The notes beneath the pieces were generated by a model. The model was not told the origin of the DNA, made no database searches, and was given only the letters and a program-made list of their open reading frames with translations. Of a stretch of 64,000 nt of DNA, positions 24,101 through 36,300 are shown piece by piece (the stretch's first letter is position 1; every line of letters begins with the position of its first letter). A program made the position numbers and the translations under genes. Source of the DNA: Lasiosphaeris hirsuta (lineage: Eukaryota; Ascomycota; Sordariomycetes; Sordariales; Lasiosphaeriaceae); NCBI GenBank assembly GCA_030549175.1, contig JAUKUA010000005.1, positions 1,178,001-1,242,000 on the forward strand, read 5' to 3'.

Positions 24101-27100
24101 CGAGCCAGCCAGCCAGGAGACAGGTGGCAGGCCGGTTGAGTGTTGAGAACGACAGCGAAGCTCCTGGGATAAAAAATGCCTCATACATGTAGGTACGCTT
24201 GTCCAAGGGGAACCGGGAGCCAGTGGTGGCAGTCAGATGCACGACACCGACTATTGCTGCCGTCAAGGGATCGAGGAACCCACTCCGCTTCCACCTCACT
24301 TCCCACTTGCAGACAAAAGGTAGGCTTGCCGTAACGTGCGTCAGCCTTTTGAGGAGGCTTGAGGTGGTGGTGAGAGGTGGAGACGGGACCCTGGCCCTGT
24401 GCTCTACGAGATTTAGCAAGTGCCGCAGGCGGACAGCAGACCGCAGAGAGAGACAGCAGACGGCGAGACAGAACGCTGTCAGCCGCCGTGTCGAGAAGGA
24501 CAATCTTGAAGAGCAGCGACAGAAGGTGAACGCAGGGACGGCTCAGGCCAAGTCCAGTGGCTGTGTCGAGAGCGAAGCACAGGCCTTCGCAGCTGCAAGA
24601 AAGAGCCAGGTCAGACAGAGACAGAGATGGACGGACAGGGGCCAAACTGCCAATTGACGGTGCACATGGTTGCGGCCCCTCGTTGTTCCCATGTGTCCCG
24701 TTGAAATTCAACATCGGGACTGCAAATCCGGCCTCTCTCTCCGTCGCGATCGGCCTTGCACACGGCGCATGCTGCAGGTGGGGGAGCTTGTAGAAGCTTA
24801 GTATGGCTTTACTGCGTAGCATTTGGAGCAAAAGTCGGAGGCCGCCCACTGCACGTCCATGTTGGCATCCACATGGATCTTGGGCGGCCGGCGCCGGGAA
24901 AGGGACCTCGCGATGCAGATGACGAAAACTCGAACCTGCTGCAAAGGGAAAACCGCGTGTGCTTTGTAAGAGGACGGGGCCTGTTGAGCATCCAGCAAGC
25001 AGCCATCAAGCCATCGTGCCTCATGCGCCGCAACGCTGACTCTGCCCGAACAGGATAGATCGTAGGTCGCGGGGTACGTACCTGTACATATCCTTGTTCT
25101 CCAGTGAATTTTGCAATTGCAGAGATGCTACCACGACCGTGTTTGAGTAGTTCCGCCTGGACGGACGGCCGACCTGGACCATCAACACAGGGCGCGTTGA
25201 AGCCTCTGGCCCCCCCGCGCTCCCCCTCCTGATATATCCACCCGATGCTGGAATAGGCAGTGGGCAAGCGAGCGGGAGATGGGGCATGGAGCACGCAGCA
25301 GTTGTTGTTTGGGGTTTACCGCCAATCGGGATGTCTGCGGCCATCATTCAGTTGTTGACGATGCAATGGTTGCAATGAAAGTAACAAGCAAGAGTATCCG
25401 TACGGAGCAATTGGGATCAGTTGGGATAACGGCTGGGTGGGCCGCTGGCAGTTGCACCCGATCCTAACAGAGATTCAAGGCCCACAGCAGCACAGCGGCG
25501 GGCCCACACTATGTCAACGGTCAAAGTCGATCTGAGGCGCGCCTGCTTCTTCCCTTTGTTCCCTGTCACGAAAGACGGTCAAGAGACAAAAAGCAGTGCT
25601 GAGGCAGATCCATCGTCCGACACTCGGTCTGAGACCGGCTCTGGGCAAGCAGCAGAGACCGGCAACAAGACCAGCAGGCTTAGCCCAAAGCAGCAGCCGC
25701 AAACAAATTGAAAAATGGATCTTGTCGAGCAAATCGAGGTTGTGCAATCCGAGCTGGCCTTGGCCTCCAAGCACAGGCAATGCCTGAGTAGGGGGAGCTG
25801 AGGCAGTTGGTTGTAAGTCTGTCTCTCCGACTGGCTGGTCCCTGGGTCGGTCGCCCACCATGCCCACCATTCCATCACTCAACCCCCTATCGCCTCAGTC
25901 GGTCTCGGTTGAAGCGTATGTACATACATCATACAGGATGTGTGTGTTTCGTGTATTTATCATCCGGCCTCGCCGCCACCCACCGATGCTTCCATTCCAA
26001 AATTCCATCCATTCTACCCGTCCCACTGTCTCTCCAAGCACCTAGGTTGTTCCAAGTTTCGTTTCCTCGCCCCCCTGCCCTCCCGGCCTGTGTCTATTTG
26101 TATCCCGCCGAACGAAGTGACTGTTGCCCACCAAGCCTGACAATGCAAATACGACAAAGAAGCACACGGCCCAGCAGGTGAAGACCTCAGCAAGCCGTTT
26201 GCTGTGTTGCTTTACCTCTGCAGCTGCAGGCTCAGAATTTTGGGGGCTCACTGCTACCGCCGTATTGAGTGACGAGCTGAGGGTCACAACAGCGGCAACC
26301 TGGACCCAGTTGAGACCAAGCCTGGAACCTGAACATACTTTCCCTCTGCCCTGGCCTGGCCGTCTAGCCACCGCAGCAAAATAACCTGGGAGACCCAGTG
26401 CCGCTGGATGACATCCCCTCCACTTCGTCATCTCCGTCATCCCCCTTCAATTGCCATCAGCCGAGGGCTTTTGCCTCTCTGCTCGCGCCGTCGCCAAGCA
26501 TTCTGAAGCTAGAAGAAAACCCACCAGACTGTCTGCCATTACCTAACTACAGCCTACGAACAGCTCAAGACACTTTCGACCCCTTCGACCCTCTCGGCCT
26601 CTTTTACAGTGCTGCAGCCCCTCCTTCTCTCATAAAGGACGACCCACGTTCACCATGACAGTTCTGCACTCGACACACCAACAGCAACAGCAGCAGTACC
26701 AATCCAAGTCCTAGCCCTATTCGTCCAACTTTGGCAGTCCAGCACCTCACCTCACTACCTGCTCTAAGTTCATTAGCAACCCGCTCGTCAGCTTCTTCTC
26801 GTGCCGCAGGGAACCAACCCCCCTCCTCTCCCCCCTCCCCCCCCCCAAAAAATCGATACTCACCAACTCTCTCCAAACTCTCCCGAAAGCCAGGAAAGAA
26901 GCCGCCACCTGCCTCGCTCTCCACTTTTGCACACCCTACACCCTACACCCTCTCGCGCCCACAACCGCACCCGCACAAGTCGGACGCTCCGCTTTGTTCT
27001 GATCAATCTCGACCTCGTGCTTTTTTTTTCCCACTATTGAAGCCGCCAGCCCCTCCTCGCACAAATTTTTTTCTTCTCTTTTTTTTTCTGCCCCTTCAAG

Positions 27101-27382
27101 AGAGAGACCACCGACAGAGACCACTCGGCCAAGCTTTGCTGTTTTGATCGGTTCCAGGGACAACCGGGCGCTGCCCACTCACTGAAGGCGCGCTCGCCGC
27201 CACAATCGCTGTCGCGTTGCATAAGCGCAGTAACTGCAACCCCCAGGCTCGCTTGCATCGCCTGCCCAGTGACCCTGCACCACCTCACACCACCGCACCG
27301 CCCCCCTCCGCGACCCCCCGCCAGACTCCGGAGCCAGTCCTTTCCCAATCACACCCTTAGAGCTTGCTCTCGCACCCGAACC
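21122..27382. other. Large gene-poor region between two kinase genes
   Basis: About 6.3 kb without a supportable protein gene. Open frames up to 222 codons (for example 24181-24849, minus) lack an ATG start, conserved motifs or sensible composition. 26400-27382 is strongly CT-rich with C and T runs and probably holds the promoter and leader of the HAL4-like gene. A short inverted repeat lies at 23408-23431. No transposon ends, tRNA or rRNA were recognised. Long regulatory leaders or a lncRNA are possible. Confidence 0.55.
23408..23431. repeat. Short perfect inverted repeat (9-bp arms, 6-bp loop)
   Basis: GTAGGTGTA at 23408-23416 is followed by a 6-base spacer and its exact reverse complement TACACCTAC at 23423-23431. 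More gcctacacc copies follow to the right. It lies in gene-poor DNA; no function is known. Confidence 0.7.
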
Positions 27383-28945
27383 ATGGCGAGCTCATCGGAC
27401 ACCAAGACGACTTCTTCTTCGCAGCGCACATCGCAGCCCTCGTCGATCAAGTCAGTCGAAGTCGCCTATAGATCCCCCAAGCTGGTCGACCAAAACGGAC
27501 ACCCCATTCCCGCCGGCTCGCTTGAGCAACTGCCGAAGCCAGCCGACAAGAGCTCCGTCAAAGACCGCCTAACGCGCATGTTCTCGACCAAAGATTCATC
27601 CCATCGCGTTGTCCTTGCCGCTCAACAAGCCCCCGAGATGGTACCCTCCTCCAACGACACCGCTACACCGAGCAGCACGCCGCATCCACCGCCCACAAAA
27701 CCCCCCACACCTCAGCGCAAACAGTCGGCCACTGACAAACCCAAGTTAACCAACGGCAAGGATGCGCCCTTCCAGCGCTTCGTTCTATTCACCGAGCCCC
27801 CCGGAGGCCACGAGCACCATCTCAAGTCAAGTCGCCGCCAGGAAAAGCTTTCCGACATGATCAAGGGTCTTCTAGGCAAGAAGCCGGATCAGGCGCCTGA
27901 ACATGACCTCTCACTAGTATCGAGCTGGGTGGATACCCTTAAGCAGGAAAAGGACGGTGTGGCGACAGGCGATAGGAAAGGCGGGCCCGGCGCATCAACG
28001 AGCCTCGTAGAAAAGTATGGCAAGTGCCAGGAGGTGGTGGGTCGGGGCGCCTTTGGTATTGTGAGGATATCGCACAAAAAGATGGACAACGGCATCGGAG
28101 AGAAGCTTTTTGCCGTGAAGGAGTTCCGCCGCAGGCCCGAGGAGACAGAAAAGAAGTACAGCAAGCGCTTGACGGCCGAATTTTGCATCTCCTCATCGCT
28201 CAGACACCCCAACGTCATCCACACTCTGGATCTACTGAAGGACGCAAAGGGCGATTACTGCGAGGTCATGGAGTTCTGTGCGGGCGGCGACTTGTATACC
28301 CTGGTGCTGTCCGCCGGCAAGCTCGAGGTACTGGAGGCCGACTGCTTCTTCAAGCAGATTATGCGCGGAGTTGAGTACATGCACGAGATGGGTGTCGCAC
28401 ACCGAGACCTGAAGCCCGAGAACCTGCTTCTCACGACACATGGCGGCATCAAGATCACCGACTTTGGCAATGGCGAATGTTTCCGCATGGCGTGGGAGAA
28501 CGATGCGCACATGGTTTCTGGCCTGTGCGGTTCCGCTCCCTACATTGCCCCCGAGGAATACATTGACAAAGAGTTCGATGCTCGAGCCGTTGATGTCTGG
28601 GCTTGCGGCGTCATATATATGGCTATGCGAACCGGTCGTCACCTGTGGCGCGTGGCGAGGAAAGACGAGGACGAATTCTACGCCCGGTACCTAGAAGGCC
28701 GACGGGACGAAGGGGGATACGGACCCATCGAGTCATTACACAGGGTAGGTACCCGAAACCGAAATGCCTGTTCCTGTATGGTAGATGGAGTTGTTAACTC
28801 TAAATGTCCCCAGGCCCGGTGTAGGAACGTAATCTACTCCATCCTGGACCCGAATCCCTCGCGCAGAATCACAGCCTCACAAGTTCTCAAGTCAGAATGG
28901 GGTCGCGAGATCAAACTGTGCAAGGCCGGCGAGGAGGGTCTCTAA
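27383..28945 (+). CDS. hal4: HAL4/SAT4-type serine/threonine kinase
   Basis: Kinase of the fungal NPR1/HAL5 family; yeast Hal4/Sat4 and Hal5 stabilise plasma-membrane transporters such as Trk1 and so influence K+ and cation tolerance. Exons 27383-28744 and 28814-28945 give 497 aa. About 210 residues of disordered Ser/Thr/Pro N-terminus precede the kinase domain: Gly loop GRGAFG from 220, AVKEF with Lys246, AHRDLKPEN with Asp342, ITDFGNGE with DFG 360-362, and GSAPYIAPEEY. The RHLWRVARKDEDEFYARYLEGR segment is characteristic of this family. The 69-bp intron (gtaggt...cag) is a multiple of three with no stop, so the unspliced frame also reads through. It is isolated between gene-poor flanks. 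Confidence 0.9.
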   Translation: MASSSDTKTTSSSQRTSQPSSIKSVEVAYRSPKLVDQNGHPIPAGSLEQLPKPADKSSVKDRLTRMFSTKDSSHRVVLAAQQAPEMVPSSNDTATPSSTPHPPPTKPPTPQRKQSATDKPKLTNGKDAPFQRFVLFTEPPGGHEHHLKSSRRQEKLSDMIKGLLGKKPDQAPEHDLSLVSSWVDTLKQEKDGVATGDRKGGPGASTSLVEKYGKCQEVVGRGAFGIVRISHKKMDNGIGEKLFAVKEFRRRPEETEKKYSKRLTAEFCISSSLRHPNVIHTLDLLKDAKGDYCEVMEFCAGGDLYTLVLSAGKLEVLEADCFFKQIMRGVEYMHEMGVAHRDLKPENLLLTTHGGIKITDFGNGECFRMAWENDAHMVSGLCGSAPYIAPEEYIDKEFDARAVDVWACGVIYMAMRTGRHLWRVARKDEDEFYARYLEGRRDEGGYGPIESLHRVGTRNRNACSCMVDGVVNSKCPQARCRNVIYSILDPNPSRRITASQVLKSEWGREIKLCKAGEEGL

Positions 28946-30390
28946 ACACATTCTGTTGGACACCTGGGTCAATGCTCCGGTGCTGTCTATCCGTCTGGCG
29001 GGTCTTTTGGAATCGATCTCCTCTTCGTTGAACACGGTATTCACCGGTCTCGTCGGCTAGGCAGAACAACCTGGCAACCACCCTTTGCTGATGACACCTC
29101 GCATTCCATTATCACGCCAGAGACGACAGCGGTATTATGAATGAAACGTTTCTATTGGACCAGCATAGGAGTTTGGAGTTCATGTGTCTTTCTGGTTCTT
29201 TTTTCAGTGTTCTTCAGGGTTCGGCCCCCTTGTTTACATTTCCGTTGCCTTCCTGGGTGGATACACTTGCTGCACTTTCACGTTATTTTATTTTAGCTTT
29301 TTACAATGGGTGGGAAAATTGCTCAGCACTTTCGGCGACATGGGAAACCAAGGCGGTAGGCGGGGCGGCTAGGTGGTCTGCCTCATCGTATTTGTTTTTA
29401 AAGGAAGATTGCAAACAAAGTTGATTGCTGTCCGTCATGGCTCGAAAGACAGACGCACACAGGAAAATTCATTGCACAAATGGCAGATAAGGAGTCAATT
29501 CACTGTCTTCTCCTCTTGATTCTGGCTCTACGCTGTTTCCGGCTGAAAATGGGAGTGCTGATAGTGAGCGCAAGGGTGCGATAGAGATATACATGAACCT
29601 GCGTGTGGCGGGGTTGGAAACCCCCAAGTCTCTTGGCATTTCCCGAGTCTCGCGAGGGTGTCATAGCAACACTCACTCACTCCTTGAGCGCGTAAATACA
29701 GGGGGCTGGCTGGTTGATGTTTTTGTTGCGCACTGGTTTACTGGCAGCATAATCGGCTGGATTGATTAGTTGGTCACGATGAAGTGAATGAGCAAAGCAT
29801 GGCGTTTCCCAATTCCTCTGGTGGTATCTGTTTGAGCCATGGATGGGGAGGGTAAACCCGGTGGGCTTTTGGTTCTGTTTGCGGGCCAAGGCGGAGGAAA
29901 AGGGCGTGTTGCAAGAGAGGGGCATTGAATAGAGGGACCCTTGACTCAGAGCTTGTGACAGTGACGGGCGAGCTCTTGTTTATCTGGGCGCATATATATC
30001 CGTATCGAAGCGGGGAGGAGGGGGGGGGGCGGGGGGGCATATTGGTATTTGCACATGTGGCGTTGTCGATGAAGTAATATAAATAAATACTCGATGAAAC
30101 TCATGATATACTACTACTATTCACGTTTTTCTGCCCACGAAGGCGAGGTGGAAATGAAGGGGTATGCAAATCGGTAGTGAATTACAGTATGACAGTATGA
30201 TATCAATCATGTATCGTAATTTTCGTCACTTACTGAGCACTGTGGGTTTGCTCGCGACTCGTGGTATATCATTGGGATATGTTGGCCTTGCGCTAGTTGA
30301 TGAAAGGCGTGAAATTGGCATCTCACATTCTGGTAAGCTGACACCTCCCGCCTACAAGATGACAGGAAATATGTCAGATGGGAATTTCCT

Positions 30391-30810
30391 ATGAGGACAA
30401 CCTTCATCACCTTCCTTGTGCACATGATGAGCCTCGAGATCCACGATTGCCTCGAGCAGTTTGACATTCACCGCCTGCTCCCCGCGGTCGCCTAGCACTT
30501 CCTCGTCGACGAGCGCGTCCCCGGCGCTAGCATGACCCCCCCGTGCCTGAGGTGACGTCCGGCGGCTTCATGCGGCCGATGAAGGTGCCTAGCAGAAGAC
30601 GTTCGGGTGCTGGATCTCTAAAGGGGAGCAGAGCGTGCGGCCGGCGGTGGCGGCGCTCGAGATCTGCGTGTCGTTGAGACGGAGCTCAACAGGGCCTACC
30701 AGCAGGCGCGACGGTTCAGGGCGGGCCTCCATCCGAGTAGGTGCGCTCGTTATAATGGAGCTGGCGACACCCATGTTTTCAAGCCCGCCGGTGACTCTGA
30801 ATATTGACCT
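30391..30810 (+). pseudogene. Unidentified decayed gene relic
   Basis: Protein-like segments appear one after another in different frames. One reads VHMMSLEIHDCLEQFDIHRL, meets a TAG at about 30493, and continues HFLVDERVPGASM. A second reads PEVTSGGFMRPMKVP. A third, after a further shift, reads VETELNRAYQQARRFRAGLH and stops near 30804. The block is locally GC-rich with coding-like third positions against AT-richer flanks. The parent family was not recognised, and a spliced or composition artefact cannot be fully excluded. Confidence 0.35.
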
Positions 30811-31455
30811 GTTATTTCGTTCCCGAGACCATGGCCGGCTCCGTCTCACCTAATTTTGGACTGTTTGGGTCATGTTGGGCAGTTGACTTCTTACTGGGGT
30901 TGTCGCGTGGGCTATGTGCAACGTCATTGTGTCATCTCTGTCCATTCATATCCCGAGCCCCTGAATACCAACACCGGAAGAGGCAAGACTACTGGGCCAT
31001 GAGGTTTTCTCAGATGTGTAACATCTCGGGTCCAATAAGGGCAAACATGAAACAACGTCCCACACTTATAACGTATGTATCATCTCATGAACCACTATTG
31101 CTTTCAGCATTTGTTTTGTTGGCCTGCCTTCATCCTGGTTCAACACACGCCTATCCGAACTCCTCAAACATAGTCTCACCGAAATCGCTTCAACCTCTCT
31201 CATCATTTCTTCAGCACGTATAACGGACGCTATAATACCTCTTATACAGCTACAAGCAGAATCATGGCACGGCAAGGCAAGACGAATATCATCAGCAACC
31301 CAAGACATTACATCCCATTCCCCTATGCTTTGGCTCCTCGCCACCATCAGTAAAGTTACCTACTTCCTTGCTACGTATAAAACCCAATGAATTTTATATC
31401 ATCCACAACACTCCACCTCCCACCTCTCCCCCGTACCGATCCCAAATCTGCCCAG

Positions 31456-31498
31456 GTAGCAGCAGCAGCAATAGTAGTAGTAGTAGTAATAGTAATAG
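31456..31498. repeat. CAG/TAG trinucleotide microsatellite
   Basis: A run of (cag)n changes into (tag)n and (taa/tag)n over about 43 bp. It lies some 370 bp downstream of the minus-strand 461-aa gene, possibly in its 3' flank. Confidence 0.85.
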
Positions 31499-31866
31499 GG
31501 GGCGCGCCTAAAACCGAAGAGGACAATGACGAAACAAAACACCCACCAGATACCTCGTAGCATCCATTCCATTTCAACCACATCGCGTCATCCATCCCTC
31601 GAGTACATCGACAAGATAATAAAATGGTGAAAACCCCATTTGACTCCTGACAAGTCATCCCACTTTTGCGCCAGTCGCCAGTGCACCACGCCGTGTCCCA
31701 GATATGGCGCGGTGGGGTGTACATACGTTGAAGAAGATGAAAACAAAACAACCAAAAAACCCCCCCCCCCCACTTCATGATCATGACCGAAAACCGTGCA
31801 ATTATTCACAGCCTGAGCAGCCATAACTTCATGATATAAAACACCACACTCGACAGGAATAATTAA

Positions 31867-33389
31867 TCAGGAGTGGAACAAATCCCACGCCCTCTCGCAT
31901 AACCTGAGGAATTCTTCTCGCTTGGCGCGTTGTGTCTCGGGGCTGTCGCGCCCCTCGCCAAACGGTCCACCCATTGCCAGCCCGGCACCCGCCCTCCGGG
32001 TGGGGGCGCGGCCGTTGCCTAGCGGGGGGCTACCTCCATCTTCATACTCGGCCCGAGTTCTTCGTTTGCTGGCGCTTCGGCTGGCGTCAGTGACAGGTCC
32101 ATATTGGTTTTGGGGCGCCCCCGCCCCCCCTCCGGGAGACGGTGGAGTTGGGGGCTGGTTGGGGCCCCCATAGTGTACTAACTTCGGGAGCAATTCTGGT
32201 CGTCCGCCCGCCAACTCGGCCTGGGCCTCCTCTGCTGACTTGTATTCTCTGGGCCGTCCTGGCGTCGGCGCTTGTTGGGGGTGTTGCTGGTGCTGTTGAT
32301 GGTGTGGGTGATGGGGAGATGCGAGTGGACCACGGCTCTGGCTCGCAAAGAGTGTATGGCCGCTTGATTCAGGGTGGCCAGAGAGCCCCTGTCCAAACAC
32401 GTCGGCAATTGGCGGTAGCCGGTTGCTTGTCTGATTAGCTGGTACGTGATGAATGTGAGATGTGCTCGCGAGATTTGACGGCTGGTTTGTAATGTGTCGA
32501 GTCAATGGGTGAGGGTTGTGCCGCCCAGTAAATGTTTGACCGAGGGGTGCTGACTGGATGACCCTCTCGTTTGCGAACTGCTCATGCGACGGGGCAACGA
32601 TGCTCAGTCCTTGAGGCGGACCGCGCTTGCGCGAAAGGCCAGGAGTTTTTGCTGTGAATTGACCATCCCGAAGGTGATCAGGGCCGTCGCCCTTGGCAGA
32701 TTGTTGCTGTAACCTCGACTCGATGATCTGCCGTTGGTGTTCCCTGACACTCATGCTGCGCTGCAATTGCTCTTTCATCACCGGATCCTGTGTTACAAAT
32801 CCGGGCGACAAACACGCGAGGCCAACCTCCTGAATGCCGAGTCCGTCACGCGCAGTTAGTGGCCTCGCCGTTCCGGGTGTAGCAGCGCCGGTGCTCGTGT
32901 TTTTGGATAGGTCCAGTTTTCTCGGTCGGTGGCGGGCCGTTGTCAGATCGGGAGAACTGGGCTCCTTCTTCACGATAATTTTAGGTGGACCGCCAGCGTT
33001 TCGAGGACTGCGCGTTAGGGAAAAAAAAAATTGATTAGTCAGGTGGGCTTTCTTTTTTTCTTTTCATTCGCAAAACGAGATAGAGGATAGAAAGAAAGCA
33101 ATTGCGACAAGATTGCGTTGGTTGTTGGAGAGGGAATTGCTTACGCGCTTGGGGGTGAAGATTTGTGCGCGCTCATTGCTCCTGCACCTCGGGGGCTGCC
33201 ACTGCCGGATCGCTGAGCCGGCGCATTCGGGGTGGCCGACACTGGGGGAGGCGGTGGTGGTACGGCGGCCGTCCGCTGGGCTGAAGGTGATGATGTGGCA
33301 GGGGGCGGTGCGGGAGCTGAAAGATCAACGCCAAACGAAGGCCTGTCGTGTGGAGCGGGAGAGGGAGCCATTGCAATCGCGGTGCTCAT
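31867..33389 (-). CDS. Unrecognised low-complexity protein (461 aa)
   Basis: I do not recognise the family. Exons on the minus strand are 33389-33145 and 33007-31867, joined across a 137-bp intron (gtaagc; ctaac before the acceptor) with frame preserved. The N-terminus is Pro/Ala/Ser-rich. A segment KIIVKKEPSSPDL carries a VKKEP consensus for SUMO attachment next to S-P phosphosites. The most protein-like block is about residues 110-175, with short patterns DGLGIQEVGLACLSPGFVTQ and then a probable helix QLQRSMSVREHQRQIIESRL. His/Gln/Pro-rich sequence follows, and the end is a compact acidic/basic helix (REEFLRLCERAWDLFHS). A nuclear role is a guess from the SUMO motif and basic patches. Spliced structure and helix-like blocks argue that it is a real gene. 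Confidence 0.72.
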
Positions 33390-36300
33390 GGTCGATGGTG
33401 TTGTGGGGAGGAAATGGCGGGATTGCGGTCGCGAAGGGCTCGAAATTTGTCGCTGCCAAATGAAGCGGGAGACGTCGCAGGCCGCTGTAAAAAAAAAATA
33501 ATAAAAAATTGGGGGGCAGGTCGGCTGCAAATTGTAATTGATGGGCGAAGCGAGACGCGGCGGGAATAGTTTCTGGCCCAGGTGTCAAGATATTAATTAT
33601 TGATTCCCGAGTCTCAATTCTGAGGTGCTCCGGTTCTCGATCGGTCGACAAGGAAGTCGAGGTTGCTGCTTGTCCTTCTTTCTGCGACGGGGCGGCTAGA
33701 TTATCTGGGATTATCTGGCGGGTTCGGGGCAGCAAATCGACGTGGTCATCTGGGCGCTTCCGGGTTCCAGACAGACTGGCACAACAGTGCGAAGGTGTGG
33801 GTGCGAAACAGAACGATACCAACCCCAGGGGCGCTGCGATGTCTCGAAAGCCCGTGGGTTTGCTGCAAAGGCTGCACCTTCCTTATTTCGGCACTACGCC
33901 AATTCGATACGACGCACTCCCAAGCCTCTGGCCGATCTAGCGGGCGCTTGCTGAATCTGCCGCAACCACAAGTTGACAAGTGAGTCGAAGACGTGGATTC
34001 TCACCACCTTTTTCCTACTGCCGTTGCTCGCTTTCTGCTTCGTTCACCCTTTTCTCTTCCCGACAGCTTGTCGCTTCTCTCTCTTCCGATGCTGCTGCTG
34101 CTGCTGCGCACGCTGTTTGCGTGTGCGTACAAAACGAACGGCTTGTGTCACCCGGAGGGGTCCGGGCAATGCTAGCAGGCGGGCGTCCTTGGTGATCGGC
34201 TGATGCGATTTATCGTGGCACCAGGTTGCGGGAAGCCTTTCGAGGTCGGGATGCGATGAGGCCAGCCAAGAAAATTGCAAACCAGGGATATCCAAGACCA
34301 GCACGAGGGAGAGAACAAAGCGAGAGACTCGAGCGAGGCGTGCAAGAGAAGAACTGGAGACACAAGGCAGGTAAAAGAGGGATGGGGGGAAAGAAAGGAG
34401 GAGGGGTAGGCAGGTCGGCCTCGTGTAAGTGGGTGGCGGGATCTTTTTAGGGGTCGCGGTGAAGCGGACTGGAGCCGGGGGCCGGTGGTTATGAAAGGGG
34501 ACGGCGAAGGGAGCAGTGATGCAAGACGTGTGTGAGGTCTGTGGCTACATGTGTCCGTCCCTGGTCACTGGTCACAAGTGTCAGCTGGGCTGGGAGAGAG
34601 CTGCAAAGCTGGAGTCCTGGCTGGAGTCCCGAATGCGACGGCTGATGGTTTGAGTGGCTCGCGTGGTCCCAGTGGCCGCAGTGGTGCCAGAAGTTGCACT
34701 GGTGCCAGTGTTTGAGCTTCGTCGCCGTGGAGCCCCGAGTGGAGGCTGTGGGCGAGGGGCAGCCTTGGTGTGTGCTAGAATAAGCAAGAGTGAGTAAAAG
34801 GTCACCGTGCTGGGCTCCACGCCCTGTGGGATCCAGCCAAAACTTCCATATTTTACTTGACATCCAGAAGGGGTTGCAGGGGGAGGGGCATCAAGCTCTG
34901 TCGTTGTTTTAGGTTGAGGTCAGCCAGGCTTGCGATTGGTAGAAACACGGAACCCATCGTTTCCTGACACCCCTGCCTGTCCACGCTTGCAGACAGCCTT
35001 TGCAGCTTCGGCAGCCATGACAGCGTCGCCTGAAACTCGTCTGCGCTGCAGTCCAGTCAGGGGCGAATCAACCGAGGGCACCACCACACCTCCAGAGGCC
35101 GCTCCAAACAGCAGGCCATCCTGTGTTCGATTCAATGCCGCGTCCGCAACCAACAGCGGCCACGAGAAGCCACGAGAAAACATGATCGAATAGCATCACT
35201 TTGGCCAAACATGCACGAGGTCGAGCAGGCAGGCTTGGGCTCGGCGGGGCTCACTCCGTTGTTGTTGCTTCTAGGCCCCCCTCCATGATTCATCTCAATA
35301 ACTGCTCCACTCACCACAACGCAGTGTGCGAAGCAAACAACTCTCTTTGCGAGAATCGGTTTTCAGTTTGCAACAACCTGAAGCACTACTGGTCTGCTCA
35401 AGCCCCCCAATCCGCCGTTCTCAGGGGGGAGAGGGAGCATCGGGGATATTCCGCATAGGAATACGTTTGGGAGTTGGCCGCCGGCTCAATGTGATTGAAA
35501 CTACCGTTCGAATGGGTCTCGTCCGCCGAGAGTAGCATGGGGGCAACCATTGTAAATAAATTGACCTTGAAAGTCATAGTCCGGTGGGTGGCGGTTGCCA
35601 TTTTTTGTTCCATATATATCCCACACTCTCGCCGTTCGACCTCTCACAATCGATTTCGGCATGGAGTCGAGACGCACCGCCGTCTCAGGCAAACAGCGAG
35701 AGGGAATCCGCAAACAGTGCAACCGGTTCGCCTTATCCCACTGAGGAAGATTTTTTCTGTTGTGTAGGTGCCAGGCCATGCGTAGAGATAATCAGCCAGA
35801 TTGCTTCCATACTACCTACCTGGGCAACGCGGCCAGGGGCGCGGGTAGAGAGCATTGCTGGATTCGTCTGTTCCGCCTAGAATCGTCTAGATACAATCCG
35901 TGCGGTGGCCGTGCTGAGCGCTCTTTTCCGTTTTTTTTTGGAGGGGTTTTTTTTGTGGACTGAGCTCTGCTCTTGGCAGAGAGAATAAAAGCCCCGAGAC
36001 TGAGCGTCAAGTGGATAAGAGCTGGCATGTCCGATATTGGTAGGGGCCGTGAAGAGGCTACTGCGACGCCCAAAATTGAAGGGGGGGAGCATCAGGATAG
36101 GATGGGGGCACAAGAAAGGAGCTACCACCCTAGCTTTTGCGTTGGAACAAGACGACCCAGGAATTCGTTGTCGCCACCTCTGTCCAGCGGGGGGAGCTGC
36201 AGGTTGCAAATCCATCCCTAGGCCCCCCCTCTCTGGCCTGTCCTTGCTCGACTTGAATTTGCTTGGAAGTTCGAGCTCTCCCTTGCGAGGACTTTTGAGT

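Larger units (their letters stand above)
28946..31866. other. Gene-poor region between HAL4-like kinase and the 461-aa protein gene
   Basis: About 2.9 kb between convergent genes. It contains a G-run (about 30010-30037), a degraded coding relic (about 30391-30810, listed separately), a CAG/TAG microsatellite (31456-31498) and a C-run near 31760. No intact gene is supported. Confidence 0.6.

Noticed and set aside
24181..24849. 222-codon minus-strand open frame
   Set aside because: Starts with a non-ATG codon, has no recognisable motif and no supporting neighbours or splice signals.
34489..34863. 124-codon His/Ser/Gln-rich minus-strand frame
   Set aside because: Generated by imperfect GTGGTCCCAGTGG-like repeats; no ATG-independent evidence of coding.
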